DNA of 64,000 bases from Akkermansia muciniphila (GTDB taxonomy: Bacteria; Verrucomicrobiota; Verrucomicrobiia; Verrucomicrobiales; V1-33), in the NCBI GenBank assembly GCA_945861415.1, contig CAMAUV010000009.1, positions 28,363 to 92,362 on the forward strand, in the 5' to 3' direction. A program made the translations under genes and the position numbers. A model generated the notes under the pieces. It saw only the letters and a program-made list of their open reading frames with translations. It did no database searches and had not been told where the DNA came from. Below, in pieces: positions 56,618 to 64,000 of this stretch (its first letter is position 1; the number at the start of each line of letters is the position of its first letter).

Positions 56618-58900
56618 ATGCAACCGGAAGAGCACAGTTCAGCTCCATTCTCCACGCGCTTTCGCAGAGCGTGCCGACTGCCCTGCTTCACCATGGGGCT
56701 AGCCGCCTGTGCCGGCATTCTCTTTGCGGACTGGCTAATTGCGTGGCCGGCATGGCTTTGGCTGGCCATTGTGCTGCCGGCGGCGTGGCTGTTCCATAGT
56801 AAGCAGTCCCTGCCTGCCGGCTGGTTGCTGTGCGCAGCGGTTTTTGCATTCGTGCATTATACCTGCGACCGCGATCCATTGCGCGAGCAGTTGACTTCCG
56901 TGATCAAGCCTGGCGGCGCGGTTTCTGCCGTAGTGACAGGAGTCATTCAAGATCAGCCGGAGCCGGATGCCACCGGCACCGGCTTTACTTTCCCGCTGCG
57001 CATTGAGTCGCTTCAGTGTGCCCGTCTGCCGCAGGCCAGACAGGACGGCGAGGTCTATGTGCGCGTGCGCGATTTCCCTGTGGTCTTGCATTACGGGGAC
57101 CGCATCCGCCTCACAGGTCTGCTTCGCCGCAGCGAGCCTCCACGGAATCCAGGGGAGTTTGATTTTGTGAATTTCTTGCGGCGGCAGGGTTTCAGCGCGG
57201 AGTTTGAATCCGGAGGAAACTATGACCACATCAATCTCCTTATGCGCGACGCGGGAAATCCCGTCATCGCAGCGGCACAGCGCTCCCGTCAGTGGATCGG
57301 GGATGCAGTGACTCTCGAAATCCGCGACGACCCAAACATCGCCGCGACCATTCGAGCCATGGTACTGGGCACGCGGGAAAAAACGCCGCAAGAAGTGGAG
57401 GATGCCTTCGTGGCAAGCGGCGCGATGCACGTTTTCGCCGTGAGCGGACTGCACATTGCCATGTTCGGTGTCATCCTGTGGACGGTATTACGCGCGTTGA
57501 GGATTCCCCGCTCCATCACCACGTTGATTATTTTACCTACGGTGTTTTATTATGTGTTCATCACAGGACTGAGGCCCAGTGCATGGCGCGCAGCCGTCAT
57601 GTGCAGTATGGTCATGCTGGGTATCCCAGGAGACCGTAAAACCAGTCTTCTCAACAGCCTCGGAGCTGCCGCCCTGCTACTCCTGAGCTCGGATACTCAG
57701 CAACTCTTCCAGCCGGGATTCACCCTCTCCTTTGGCGTGCTCCTCGCCATTGCTGTTCTCTATGGGACATTCCGCAGGCTCATGGAGAAAGTTTATGCAG
57801 CGGACCCTTTTCTTCCCCGCCAGCTGTATTCTCCCGGACTCAAGGCAAGGCTGGCCGCATGGGACTGGACCGCGAATTCGCTCGCGGTCTCAATTGCCTC
57901 GACCATCGGTTCGGCGCTGCTCATGATTCATTATTTCAGCCTTGTGACGCCCGTGGGAATTGTGGCCAATCTATTCCTCGTCTTCCTGTCACTGTGCATC
58001 CTCGTCATTGCCTGCGCGGCGCTGACTGCCGCCGCGGTAAAGTTCGCTATCGTCCAGGCATCGTTCAATCATTTCAATGTCCTGCTGGCCTCGTTCAGCG
58101 TTTGGCTGGCTAAAGTTTTCGCCGCCATGCCACTGGGACACATCCGCTGCGATGCCTCAAGGCTGTTCCGCGGCGATCTCTGCGAGTTGACCGTGCTTCA
58201 ACTCGACGGTGGTGGCGCAGCAGTGCATTTGGACACTCCGGAGGGAAAGCACTGGCTCATCGACGCCGGCGGACTGCGCCACTATCTGCGCACGGTGAGG
58301 CCGCACCTGTCCCGCACTCCGGTACATGAACTGGACGGGCTTGTCCTCTCGCACCGCGATACCTACCACTCCGGGGCAGCGGGGAATGTCCGTTCCACCT
58401 TTCGGCCCCAGAATGAACCTGAACTCTTTGCTGGAATGGAACTCTATCCTGACAAGGATGTGCGCATCCGCTGCCTCTTCCCGCCTCGCGGCTACGAAGC
58501 CGTTCTCGCGGACAACAACTGTCGCGTATTTCTCATTGAGACCCGCCGGACACGCATTCTCCTCATGAACGATGCCGGGTTTCTGACAGAAAAAGCCCTA
58601 CTCGAAGGAGGCGAGGATCTGCGGGCAGACATTCTTGTGAAAGGCTGGCACAGTGATGACTATTCCGGCCTGCCGGAGTTCCTCAACGCCGTCCTGCCGC
58701 GCGCTGTCGTCTTCACCAGCGCGGCCTTTCCGGCAGGTGAACTCGCACCTCAGTGGTGGAAGGAGATGGCTGCGCTCAAAGGCTTCGCGCTTTTTGACCA
58801 GTCCCGTGCTGGAGCTGTTGTGGTGCGCATGGAAAAGGACACAACCACTTTGCGCGGATGGTATGACCGCAGCATGTTCACCATACCCCGTCCCAACTAG
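56618..58900 (+). CDS. comEC: ComEC/Rec2-family DNA uptake channel
   Basis: About 760 residues from ATG 56618 (a TTG at 56606 would add four). An N-terminal helix cluster and DUF4131-like OB domain (VYVRVRDFPVVLHYGDRIRL) precede the Competence domain: ASGAMHVFAVSGLHIAMFGV, TGLRPSAWRAAVMC and PGFTLSFGVLLAIAVLYG. At the C-terminus a metallo-beta-lactamase-like domain is present, but its metal motif is altered: LSHRDTYHSG (His579, Asp581, Tyr583, His584) where DNA-processing ComEC has SHxDxDHxGG, and the later His-rich motif is WHSDDYSG. The nuclease activity is therefore doubtful, though DNA transport may remain. Confidence 0.9.
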   Translation: MQPEEHSSAPFSTRFRRACRLPCFTMGLAACAGILFADWLIAWPAWLWLAIVLPAAWLFHSKQSLPAGWLLCAAVFAFVHYTCDRDPLREQLTSVIKPGGAVSAVVTGVIQDQPEPDATGTGFTFPLRIESLQCARLPQARQDGEVYVRVRDFPVVLHYGDRIRLTGLLRRSEPPRNPGEFDFVNFLRRQGFSAEFESGGNYDHINLLMRDAGNPVIAAAQRSRQWIGDAVTLEIRDDPNIAATIRAMVLGTREKTPQEVEDAFVASGAMHVFAVSGLHIAMFGVILWTVLRALRIPRSITTLIILPTVFYYVFITGLRPSAWRAAVMCSMVMLGIPGDRKTSLLNSLGAAALLLLSSDTQQLFQPGFTLSFGVLLAIAVLYGTFRRLMEKVYAADPFLPRQLYSPGLKARLAAWDWTANSLAVSIASTIGSALLMIHYFSLVTPVGIVANLFLVFLSLCILVIACAALTAAAVKFAIVQASFNHFNVLLASFSVWLAKVFAAMPLGHIRCDASRLFRGDLCELTVLQLDGGGAAVHLDTPEGKHWLIDAGGLRHYLRTVRPHLSRTPVHELDGLVLSHRDTYHSGAAGNVRSTFRPQNEPELFAGMELYPDKDVRIRCLFPPRGYEAVLADNNCRVFLIETRRTRILLMNDAGFLTEKALLEGGEDLRADILVKGWHSDDYSGLPEFLNAVLPRAVVFTSAAFPAGELAPQWWKEMAALKGFALFDQSRAGAVVVRMEKDTTTLRGWYDRSMFTIPRPN

Positions 58901-58914
58901 GCACGGACGGAAGA

Positions 58915-59748
58915 TCAAACCCACCCGATTTCAATCACCAGCGCTGTGCAGTTATCGCGTCCTGACTCGTCCACGGCTTTCTGAATGAAGCGCCGGGCAT
59001 CAACGGCAACCGGCTGCGCCAGATACTCTGCAATGCGGTCATCCCACATGCCATCCACGATGCCGTCGGAGCACAACAGAAAACGGTCGCCGGCCCTCAC
59101 TCCGACAGAGCCAATTTGCGGATCAATGCTTGCACGGCCAGTGCCGAGACACTGATCCAGCACGTTCTTTCGTGGATGCGTGCGGGCCTCTCGTTCATTA
59201 ATTTTCCCCTGCCTCTGCAACCAGCCGACATGGCTGTGGTCATGCGTAAGCTGGCGGAGATCTCCGCCGCGCGGCAGATAGTAAATGCGGCTGTCACCCA
59301 CATGCGAGAAATGCATCCATCCCGGAGTAAAGCAGGCCATGCTGAGAGTGGCGCCCATGCCCCGGCACTCCGCATAGATTGCCCCCAGTTTGTTCAGCTC
59401 AGCATCGACATGGCTAAAAACCTCTACCATGACATCGCCTATCCCGGAGGATAGCCCTCCCGCTGCCATGCGGAAGGTATTGGGCATGAGCCGCGTGATC
59501 TTGTCCACTGCTGTGCGGCTGGCGAATTCTCCTGCGTTCGCCCCGCCCATCCCATCGCTCACGGCGAAAACGAAATCGCCCTGATCCAGAGACGATTCAC
59601 CGAATTTACCAAGGAAACGCACCTCCAGTGCATCGTAGGTCACGGCCAGAAAAGCGTCCTCATTGTTCTGCCTCCATTTTCCGGGATGTGTCATGCCGCT
59701 CCATGAGATGGACATGGGAGGAGGAGGATCGGCGGGTGCGGCGTTCAT
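58915..59748 (-). CDS. PP2C-type serine/threonine protein phosphatase
   Basis: The protein has 277 residues. All PP2C metal-binding motifs are visible: NNEDAFL, FAVSDGMGGANAGEFAS, GATLSMA, HVGDSRIYYL, LLCSDGIVDG and GRDNCTALVI. There is a short proline-rich start, no membrane helix and no receiver domain. It removes phosphate from Ser/Thr residues in the cytoplasm. It starts 9 bases after the stop of the small kinase-like gene, the pairing expected of a reversible phosphorylation switch. Confidence 0.93.
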   Translation of the reverse strand: MNAAPADPPPPMSISWSGMTHPGKWRQNNEDAFLAVTYDALEVRFLGKFGESSLDQGDFVFAVSDGMGGANAGEFASRTAVDKITRLMPNTFRMAAGGLSSGIGDVMVEVFSHVDAELNKLGAIYAECRGMGATLSMACFTPGWMHFSHVGDSRIYYLPRGGDLRQLTHDHSHVGWLQRQGKINEREARTHPRKNVLDQCLGTGRASIDPQIGSVGVRAGDRFLLCSDGIVDGMWDDRIAEYLAQPVAVDARRFIQKAVDESGRDNCTALVIEIGWV

Positions 59749-59757
59749 GATGAAAAA

Positions 59758-60174
59758 TCAAACAGGGTCCGGCTCCGGAGGTGGCGGGCCGAGGTCTGGG
59801 AACTCAAGAATGGTCGCGAATTCAAAGTCGATGAGACAGAACCGGCCATCACTCGCCCGGTAAGTGACATTGCGGGCATAGGCATCCTCGTGGCGCACGC
59901 CGAATTGCTCCAATTCGCAGAAAAGCTGCCGCAGCTTATCCTCCGAAATATGCTGCACAATCTGTCCGCAGTGCGTGGTCACCAGCGTCATCGTCTCTGG
60001 GTCTGCCTCCAAGACCCGGGGGACAAAGGTGCAGCCTGATTTTTCAAGATAACGCAGCACGCGCGTTTCGTGTTCAAACCGCTCCTTCGCCATGTGTCCG
60101 CGGAAAGTCTTGTGCACCCGGCCATCGTAGCCAAGACGCACTGCCGACCGGGTCGTGTTTTTTGCTTCTCTCAC
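59758..60174 (-). CDS. Minimal protein-kinase-fold protein paired with PP2C
   Basis: Only 138 residues, but with the essential kinase landmarks in order: Lys22 in RVHKTFRG, an alpha-C Glu36 in RFEHETRVL, a hinge-like MTLVTTHCGQ, a catalytic HED (His95-Asp97) with Asn102 in HEDAYARNV, and metal Asp116 in LIDFEFA. There is no Gly-rich loop of standard form and no C-lobe beyond the DFG-like motif. It resembles the small Bud32/RIO/lipopolysaccharide-kinase-like proteins. The C-terminus is proline-rich. It is co-transcribed with the phosphatase. The substrate is unknown. Confidence 0.72.
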   Translation of the reverse strand: MREAKNTTRSAVRLGYDGRVHKTFRGHMAKERFEHETRVLRYLEKSGCTFVPRVLEADPETMTLVTTHCGQIVQHISEDKLRQLFCELEQFGVRHEDAYARNVTYRASDGRFCLIDFEFATILEFPDLGPPPPEPDPV

Positions 60175-60380
60175 GACCTCCGCCTAACCCGGAGGAGGCA
60201 GAACCTCAAGGCCTGTCTGAGTTGCGAAAGCTCCGCTCGTAATGACGAGCCAGTTCAGAATGGCGAAATTCAGAACGACGAAGGACGAAGTTCCTCGGAG
60301 ATATGTTCAACATTTCACCACTGAAGTTCTCATTGCAGCCCGGCCCGGCCCAAGATTGTGGGGGAAACCGACTCGCGGCA

Positions 60381-61019
60381 CTAGAATTTCGGTTCGGAAT
60401 TAAACGTGAGTTCCTCGTCAGTGCCGGGGTGGCGGAAGGTGAGTTCGGTCGCGTGGAGTTTGAGTTGTCCCGGTCCGGTGCCGCGGCCATAGAAAGGATC
60501 ACCTACGATCGGGAGGCCAAGCCCTTTTTCATGGGCCGCATGGAGACGGAGTTGATGTGTGCGGCCGGTAACTGGAATGAAGGAGACACGGGTGCAGATG
60601 CCTTCTACGCCAATTTTTTTCCAGTGGGTCGTGCCCATCTTGCCATAGACCTCATCGTAGATCTGTATGGGGCGGTTGTCTACATCGAGCCGGAACGGAA
60701 GTTCAATGGTTCCCGCATCCCCTTCTAGAAGGCCGTCGAGCAGCGCCACGTAGCGTTTGCGTGTCCGGCGGTCGTGGAATTGCCGGGAAAGCACGCGGTG
60801 TGCCTCGGCCGTGCGGGCAAGGACGAGCAGGCCTGAGGTGTCCATGTCGAGCCGGTGAACAGACGGTTGGTCAATACAGCCCGGAAACATCGTGCGCACG
60901 CGCGTTGAGACGCTGTCCAGCTTTTCCGGCCCGCGTCCGGGCACAGAGAGCATGCCCCCAGCCTTATTCACAACCACGAAAGCGGGGTCCGCGTGAATGA
61001 TGTGAAGAAGGGCGTTCAT
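60381..61019 (-). CDS. RluA-family RNA pseudouridine synthase (no S4 domain)
   Basis: The protein has 212 residues from ATG 61019. The signature HRLDMDTSGLLVLAR puts catalytic Asp58 early, and TGRTHQLRLHAAH and GLPIVGDPFYG follow. Lack of an S4 domain and the short length match RluA-like enzymes, which modify tRNA and 23S rRNA. A longer start 28 codons upstream adds no recognisable sequence. The 206-bp gap to the kinase-like gene holds nothing supported. Confidence 0.9.
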   Translation of the reverse strand: MNALLHIIHADPAFVVVNKAGGMLSVPGRGPEKLDSVSTRVRTMFPGCIDQPSVHRLDMDTSGLLVLARTAEAHRVLSRQFHDRRTRKRYVALLDGLLEGDAGTIELPFRLDVDNRPIQIYDEVYGKMGTTHWKKIGVEGICTRVSFIPVTGRTHQLRLHAAHEKGLGLPIVGDPFYGRGTGPGQLKLHATELTFRHPGTDEELTFNSEPKF

Positions 61020-61393
61020 AGCTACCGCATCACTCCCGCAATTCCCGCAGGTTGTAAAGCTTGCGTCAGTCTTTCCTAATCCGTCGCGCCCCCCGTCTGC
61101 CACTTTTCGGCATTAGTTCTTCCATACCACCTGCGGTGCTACTCAAACCAGTCGTATGGATTCTTTACTGCCGAGGATCACCCCTTCCAAAGTTCGCCCA
61201 TTATCTGCAAAAGCCCCATCGGGACCGAAATCCAGATTTGCACCCTCTAGCCCGTCCAGTTTTATTCCAGCCCAAACACGATGGAAGAGCCCACTAGGAG
61301 AGTGAGAATCAGGACAAACAACCTTGGGGTGACCGGTGCCGTCTTCTGTCCCCTCTCCCCCGTCTTTCCTCACCCTCCTTGCAGAGCCCACGA
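61020..61393. other. Intergenic region with doubtful minus-strand ORF
   Basis: The minus strand contains an open frame (61143-61427) reading GIKLDGLEGANLDFGPDG and TLEGVILGSKESIRLV near its end. That part looks protein-like, but the start overlaps the end of the next gene and its first half is unlike protein. It could be a remnant of a secreted protein. No promoter, terminator or repeat stands out. Confidence 0.25.
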
Positions 61394-62074
61394 TCACCGG
61401 GTTGGCGTGAACACATCGATACTCCAACCGCTCTCCTCGTCAGCAAGCAACAGCTCGCGATCGATGAAACAGGATGTGGGAAATCCATATATCGGATGCC
61501 AGACGACGTTGATGGCCGCAGCGTTGGCCGCGATGGCCGCGGAAATCCGATCGAAGAGACTATCGATGGTGGGGACCTCGGGAACATTCACTACTGGAGG
61601 TTGTAGGTCGATGGTTTCAAATGAGGAGACCTTATTGTTGGTTACGATCACGTTCCCGTGCCATGAGATCTGACCAAAGTTCTGACGAAGCTTGTATCGA
61701 TAGCCGTGAGTAGAGAGTAGTCTCCATTTGATCCGCTCATCGAGCAACCGCTGGAGTAGCGGATTCTTTTGGGCAGATTGAAGGGCGCGGAAGTATCCTT
61801 TCCGGGCCTGCGGCATCGGAAGGGCGCCCCATTCGATTTGGATTCCTGGCGGTTCGGCCCCATTCTGGGCATCCGCGAAGAACACGAGGTCTTTCCATCC
61901 TCGCCCGTCCGGGCTGTGCTGGAGAAGCCAAGGTCCTGCCGTTGCCTCCGCATCGTCCAGTTGGAAGGCGAGACCTTGCGGGCGGGTCTGTATGCGCAGG
62001 CGCACCTCCGGTTCCGCCGAGGCGCAGGTGCAGGCGCTCAGAGCGACGAGGAGAAACCTGCCAATCATGGTCAT
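61394..62074 (-). CDS. Secreted DUF6174-like protein
   Basis: About 226 residues from ATG 62074 (the ATG two codons later is equally possible), with an N-terminal signal ending near LVALSACTCA, possibly a lipobox. The first part (GPWLLQHSPDGRGWKDLVFF, MPQARKGYFRALQ) resembles the 'VQxSxDLxxW ... RRFxRL' domain found in many secreted proteins of this group. The second half (WRLLSTHGYRYKLRQNFG, TIDSLFDRISAAIAAN, WHPIYGFPTSCFIDRELL) resembles DUF6174, a small domain of unknown role usually seen in lipoproteins. Confidence 0.72.
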   Translation of the reverse strand: MTMIGRFLLVALSACTCASAEPEVRLRIQTRPQGLAFQLDDAEATAGPWLLQHSPDGRGWKDLVFFADAQNGAEPPGIQIEWGALPMPQARKGYFRALQSAQKNPLLQRLLDERIKWRLLSTHGYRYKLRQNFGQISWHGNVIVTNNKVSSFETIDLQPPVVNVPEVPTIDSLFDRISAAIAANAAAINVVWHPIYGFPTSCFIDRELLLADEESGWSIDVFTPTR

Positions 62075-62129
62075 GAGGATGTGAGGGAGCACGGAGGTAT
62101 GGGGGAGGCCTTCGTTTGCGGGAGTTACC

Positions 62130-62657
62130 TTACTTGTCCTTCACGTGAACCCGTGCGGTATCGGTGAACGCCGAAAGCTTGAATTTCTGATCGACAGCAT
62201 GTTCCTTAATCGAAAGCTTCACCTCGCAATTCTTGAAAGTCTCCGAGTCGGTGGGATTCTTGCTCGTATCCGTTTGTTTATGGGACGTGACCTTGCACGA
62301 TCCCTTGGGAAGTTCTCCGATGAATACAGGCTCGGGGACGTCGATAAAGAGAGCGTCCGAGTGCTGGTTATTGATCCATTTTTCAAGGTCTTCCTCGGTG
62401 GTGGCATCATCAAATAGATGAATTTTACCTGTGACGGGAAAGGTTTCGTCTTTGTTCCCAATCGACAAAACGAGAATCGATTTCTGGTCCTTAAATTTAT
62501 AGAAAAGAAGGGTGTTCCGGAATCCCAGCATGGATTGGCGGACTTCCCGTTTCTCCGCTTTTTTGTCCTCAAGCATCCGGTCAGCATAGAGCGGGCTGGA
62601 GAGAAGGGTGAGCGTGAGAGCGCTGAGGAGGCCGGGGATGGTAAGGTGGAACTTCAT
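62130..62657 (-). CDS. Secreted protein of unknown function
   Basis: The protein has 175 residues with a signal peptide (MKFHLTIPGLLSALTLTLLS, cleaved near LYA). The mature part is Lys/Glu/Thr-rich with FYKFKDQKSILVLSIGNKDE, TTEEDLEKWINNQHSDALF and VFIGELPKGSCKVTSHKQT, and one pair of Cys residues that could form a disulphide. No family recognised. Its composition (lysine-rich, lower GC) differs from neighbours and may indicate later arrival. A GATGCC/GGCATC hairpin (62691-62707) lies just upstream. Confidence 0.68.
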   Translation of the reverse strand: MKFHLTIPGLLSALTLTLLSSPLYADRMLEDKKAEKREVRQSMLGFRNTLLFYKFKDQKSILVLSIGNKDETFPVTGKIHLFDDATTEEDLEKWINNQHSDALFIDVPEPVFIGELPKGSCKVTSHKQTDTSKNPTDSETFKNCEVKLSIKEHAVDQKFKLSAFTDTARVHVKDK

Positions 62658-62874
62658 GCGGTGAATGGGAGTAAAAGTTTAACGAAAGTAGATGCCGTAA
62701 TGGCATCATCCTACACACCCGGTGCTGTCTGTCGCTAAGGAAGGTGTAAAGAATATGTCAGGACGCGCTGATGCCGGGGAAGGAACACAGAGGAAGGCAA
62801 GGGCTACCTTGTCTTTACCGGTTTTGCCGCTACTGCGAAATCTTCTCCCCGGCTAGGGGCGGTTCCGCCGCGCC

Positions 62875-63159
62875 TTAAATCTTTCTCAGCCCTTTGAGGC
62901 TCAGGATGATCTGACCGCGTTCCTGCGGTAGCAGCCTAATGAATCGCCGGGAAGGGGCGTCCATTACAGGCACAAAGTTGATCAGATCCGGACGATTGAC
63001 CCAGATTCCGAGGCTGTTGCTCGCCTGGACGGTCCATACGGGGTTGGTCCAGTACAAGTAATTGCCGGCAGGACCTACCCCGATGCACCATTTATCTGCG
63101 CTGAGAGCGGAAAAAGACGCGGTAAGCGAGGCATCAATGGCGCAGTCTCTTGAGTCCAC
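62875..63159 (-). pseudogene. C-terminal remnant of a secreted surface protein
   Basis: The last 94 codons read WTNPVWTVQASNSLGIWVNR and MDAPSRRFIRLLPQ, the C-terminal domain type shared with the giant metzincin and the redoxin gene. No signal peptide or proper start exists. The same frame continues upstream past a TAA at 63168-63166 as VHCATLPVLYAAPALNVLTV and stays open to the edge of the attC-like element at about 63310. This suggests a longer secreted gene lost by truncation and a nonsense mutation. Confidence 0.5.
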
Positions 63160-63310
63160 GGTGTTTTAGTGAACTTCCACAGTCAGGACGTTGAGCGCGG
63201 GCGCGGCATAGAGCACAGGCAGAGTCGCGCAGTGGACGGGTGGGCTGACGATGCAGGACGCAGAATTTACTCTGGTCCGCGCCGTTGTGAGGTGGCGGTC
63301 AGTCTGTGAG

Positions 63311-63406
63311 GCCTAACGACCGAACTGAGCGCAGCGGGCGGCCCAGCGCGCCCGCATGGGCAACTGACGCGACCCGCCCGCGTTCGCTCCAGTGATTTTG
63401 CTCGGC
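63311..63406 (-). repeat. attC-like integron recombination site
   Basis: On the minus strand the element begins GCCGAGC (R''-like) and ends GTTAGGC, a perfect match to the attC R' consensus GTTRRRY. Between them lies a long imperfect palindrome: ACTGGAGCGAACGCGGGCGG in the left arm pairs with the complement of ACTGAGCGCAGCGGGCGG-type sequence in the right arm, with an extra unpaired G (ACTGGAGCG against ACTGAGCG) as expected of attC extrahelical bases. It is 96 bp long and lies 34 bp after the stop of the ankyrin-like gene in the same orientation, the layout of a gene cassette. No integrase gene is in the window. Confidence 0.5.
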
Positions 63407-63440
63407 ACCATTCTCAAACGGGAAGGAAGGCTTGGCCAAG

Positions 63441-63764
63441 CTAACGCAACATCTTCGCGATCTCTGGGCGAGTTGCCTTGATCTGCTCGTAATCCAGTTT
63501 CAATCCCAATGGTCCGAGAACAGACTGCAATAGATCATAGATGCTTTTGACGTCATCGAAAGAACCCGCTACGCTTTCCATCGCCGTGGCTCCAGCATTG
63601 TTTCTGGCGTTCTTGTCAGCACCATGGTCCAGCAGGGCCTGGACGATTTCGGTGCGGCACAGGAAGGCGGCAGTGATAAGTGGCGTTGCGCCATCATTGT
63701 TCCGGGAGTTCACATCCGCCCCATCCTGAATCAATGCCAGGGCCGCCTCAATCTGGCCAAACAC
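63441..63764 (-). pseudogene. Ankyrin-repeat protein, N-terminally truncated
   Basis: The 107 codons contain two clear ankyrin repeats (GADVNSRNNDGATPLITAAF, then VQALLDHGADKNARNNAG) and a C-terminal end PLGLKLDYEQIKATRPEIAKML that is frequent in ankyrin proteins of the PVC group. The frame extends upstream only a dozen codons (SSPLSTAAVFGQIEA) to an in-frame TGA, and the usual N-terminal repeats or signal sequence are missing. Only a GTG could start it. It is probably a truncated gene, or a very short cassette-borne gene given the attC-like site just downstream. Confidence 0.55.
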
Positions 63765-64000
63765 TGCCGCTGTGCTCAGTGGGCTGGATCCTCCTGGCCG
63801 CCGTCAGAAAAAGTGGTCCATGTTGAGGGAGAGGATTTGTTACAACCAAATCTACTGGCGTCCTACAGTGCTGAAGGCTGCTTGAGTTAGATGCGAGTGG
63901 AAATGGGCTGGCTGGACGGCGGGAACGGGCTGATGTGGAGTTGTTATGTCAACCAAACCAATCCATCCGTCATCCGCCCAGCCAGTCCGTCATCACATCA
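63765..64000. other. Gene-free end of window with imperfect inverted repeat
   Basis: No gene is seen. GGCTGGCTGGACGG at about 63909-63922 recurs as an imperfect inverted copy near 63975-63990 (CCGCCCAGCCAGTCC), about 50 bases apart. It could be a hairpin or the edge of a repeat that continues beyond the window. Confidence 0.3.

Noticed and set aside
60183..60189. GCCTAAC as a second attC core
   Set aside because: The following 100 bases form no palindrome and no matching second core is present.
63441..63764. CRISPR or tandem repeat interpretation of the right edge
   Set aside because: There are no evenly spaced identical repeats; the similarity is between ankyrin repeats at protein level.

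Overview
The window looks like chromosome of a free-living, heterotrophic member of the Verrucomicrobiota (PVC group). This is inferred from gene content, since there is no rRNA to place it. The pointers are a DUF1080 (3-keto-disaccharide hydrolase) protein, a Tat-exported xylose-isomerase-like TIM barrel, an AIM24 protein with a GYF_2 domain, a giant secreted metzincin with Calx-beta repeats, several secreted proteins ending in an RFIRL-like motif, and the near absence of Shine-Dalgarno sequences before genes. Base composition is moderately GC-rich and even. There is no prophage or intact insertion sequence.

Layout. 1-3.2 kb: a partial secreted esterase, an RluD-type pseudouridine synthase, an AIM24 protein and a decayed ORF. 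3.5-10.1 kb: a cell-shape operon mreB-mreC-mreD-mrdA(PBP2)-rng, with stop/start overlaps from mreC to mrdA. 10.1-13.8 kb: a membrane-protein pseudogene, then a 2-oxoacid dehydrogenase operon on the minus strand (E1 alpha, E1 beta, E2). 14.1-20.8 kb: a secreted metzincin of about 2,256 residues with eight Calx-beta repeats. 21-21.9 kb: a secreted redoxin gene interrupted by one in-frame TGA that sits exactly where the first Cys of a CxxC motif is expected. It is best read as a selenoprotein (UxxC). 22-23.6 kb: pyrR-pyrB. 23.6-27.5 kb: a broken ParE toxin with its antitoxin, an acetyl-xylan-esterase-like hydrolase, an uncharacterised protein and tRNA-Arg(CCG). 27.6-34.7 kb: thiS, a pseudogene, a lipoprotein, cytochrome c maturation genes of the ResB/CcsA type, a PpiD/SurA-like chaperone and a TPR protein. 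34.8-44.5 kb: malate dehydrogenase, a DEAD-box helicase, a 1,395-residue SF1 helicase with a degenerate nuclease tail, a tiny lipoprotein behind a sigma-54 promoter, and an M1 aminopeptidase with HEAT repeats.

44.6-53.2 kb is mostly minus strand: a PH-like membrane protein, a Nudix hydrolase, a DUF1080 protein, yicC-gmk, an ABC-2 permease with a membrane-anchored partner, and an FHA-adenylate cyclase coupled to a repeat protein. 53.5-61 kb: rsgA, a Tat-exported TIM barrel, a TPR protein, comEC, a PP2C phosphatase next to a minimal protein kinase-like gene, and an RluA-type synthase. 61.4-64 kb is less stable: small secreted proteins, two truncated genes and a 96-bp imperfect palindrome that looks like an integron attC site directly behind an ankyrin-repeat gene fragment.

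The observations most worth following are the candidate secreted UxxC selenoprotein with a plausible bacterial SECIS hairpin, the attC-like site, the sigma-54 promoter of the tiny lipoprotein, and the kinase/PP2C pair.
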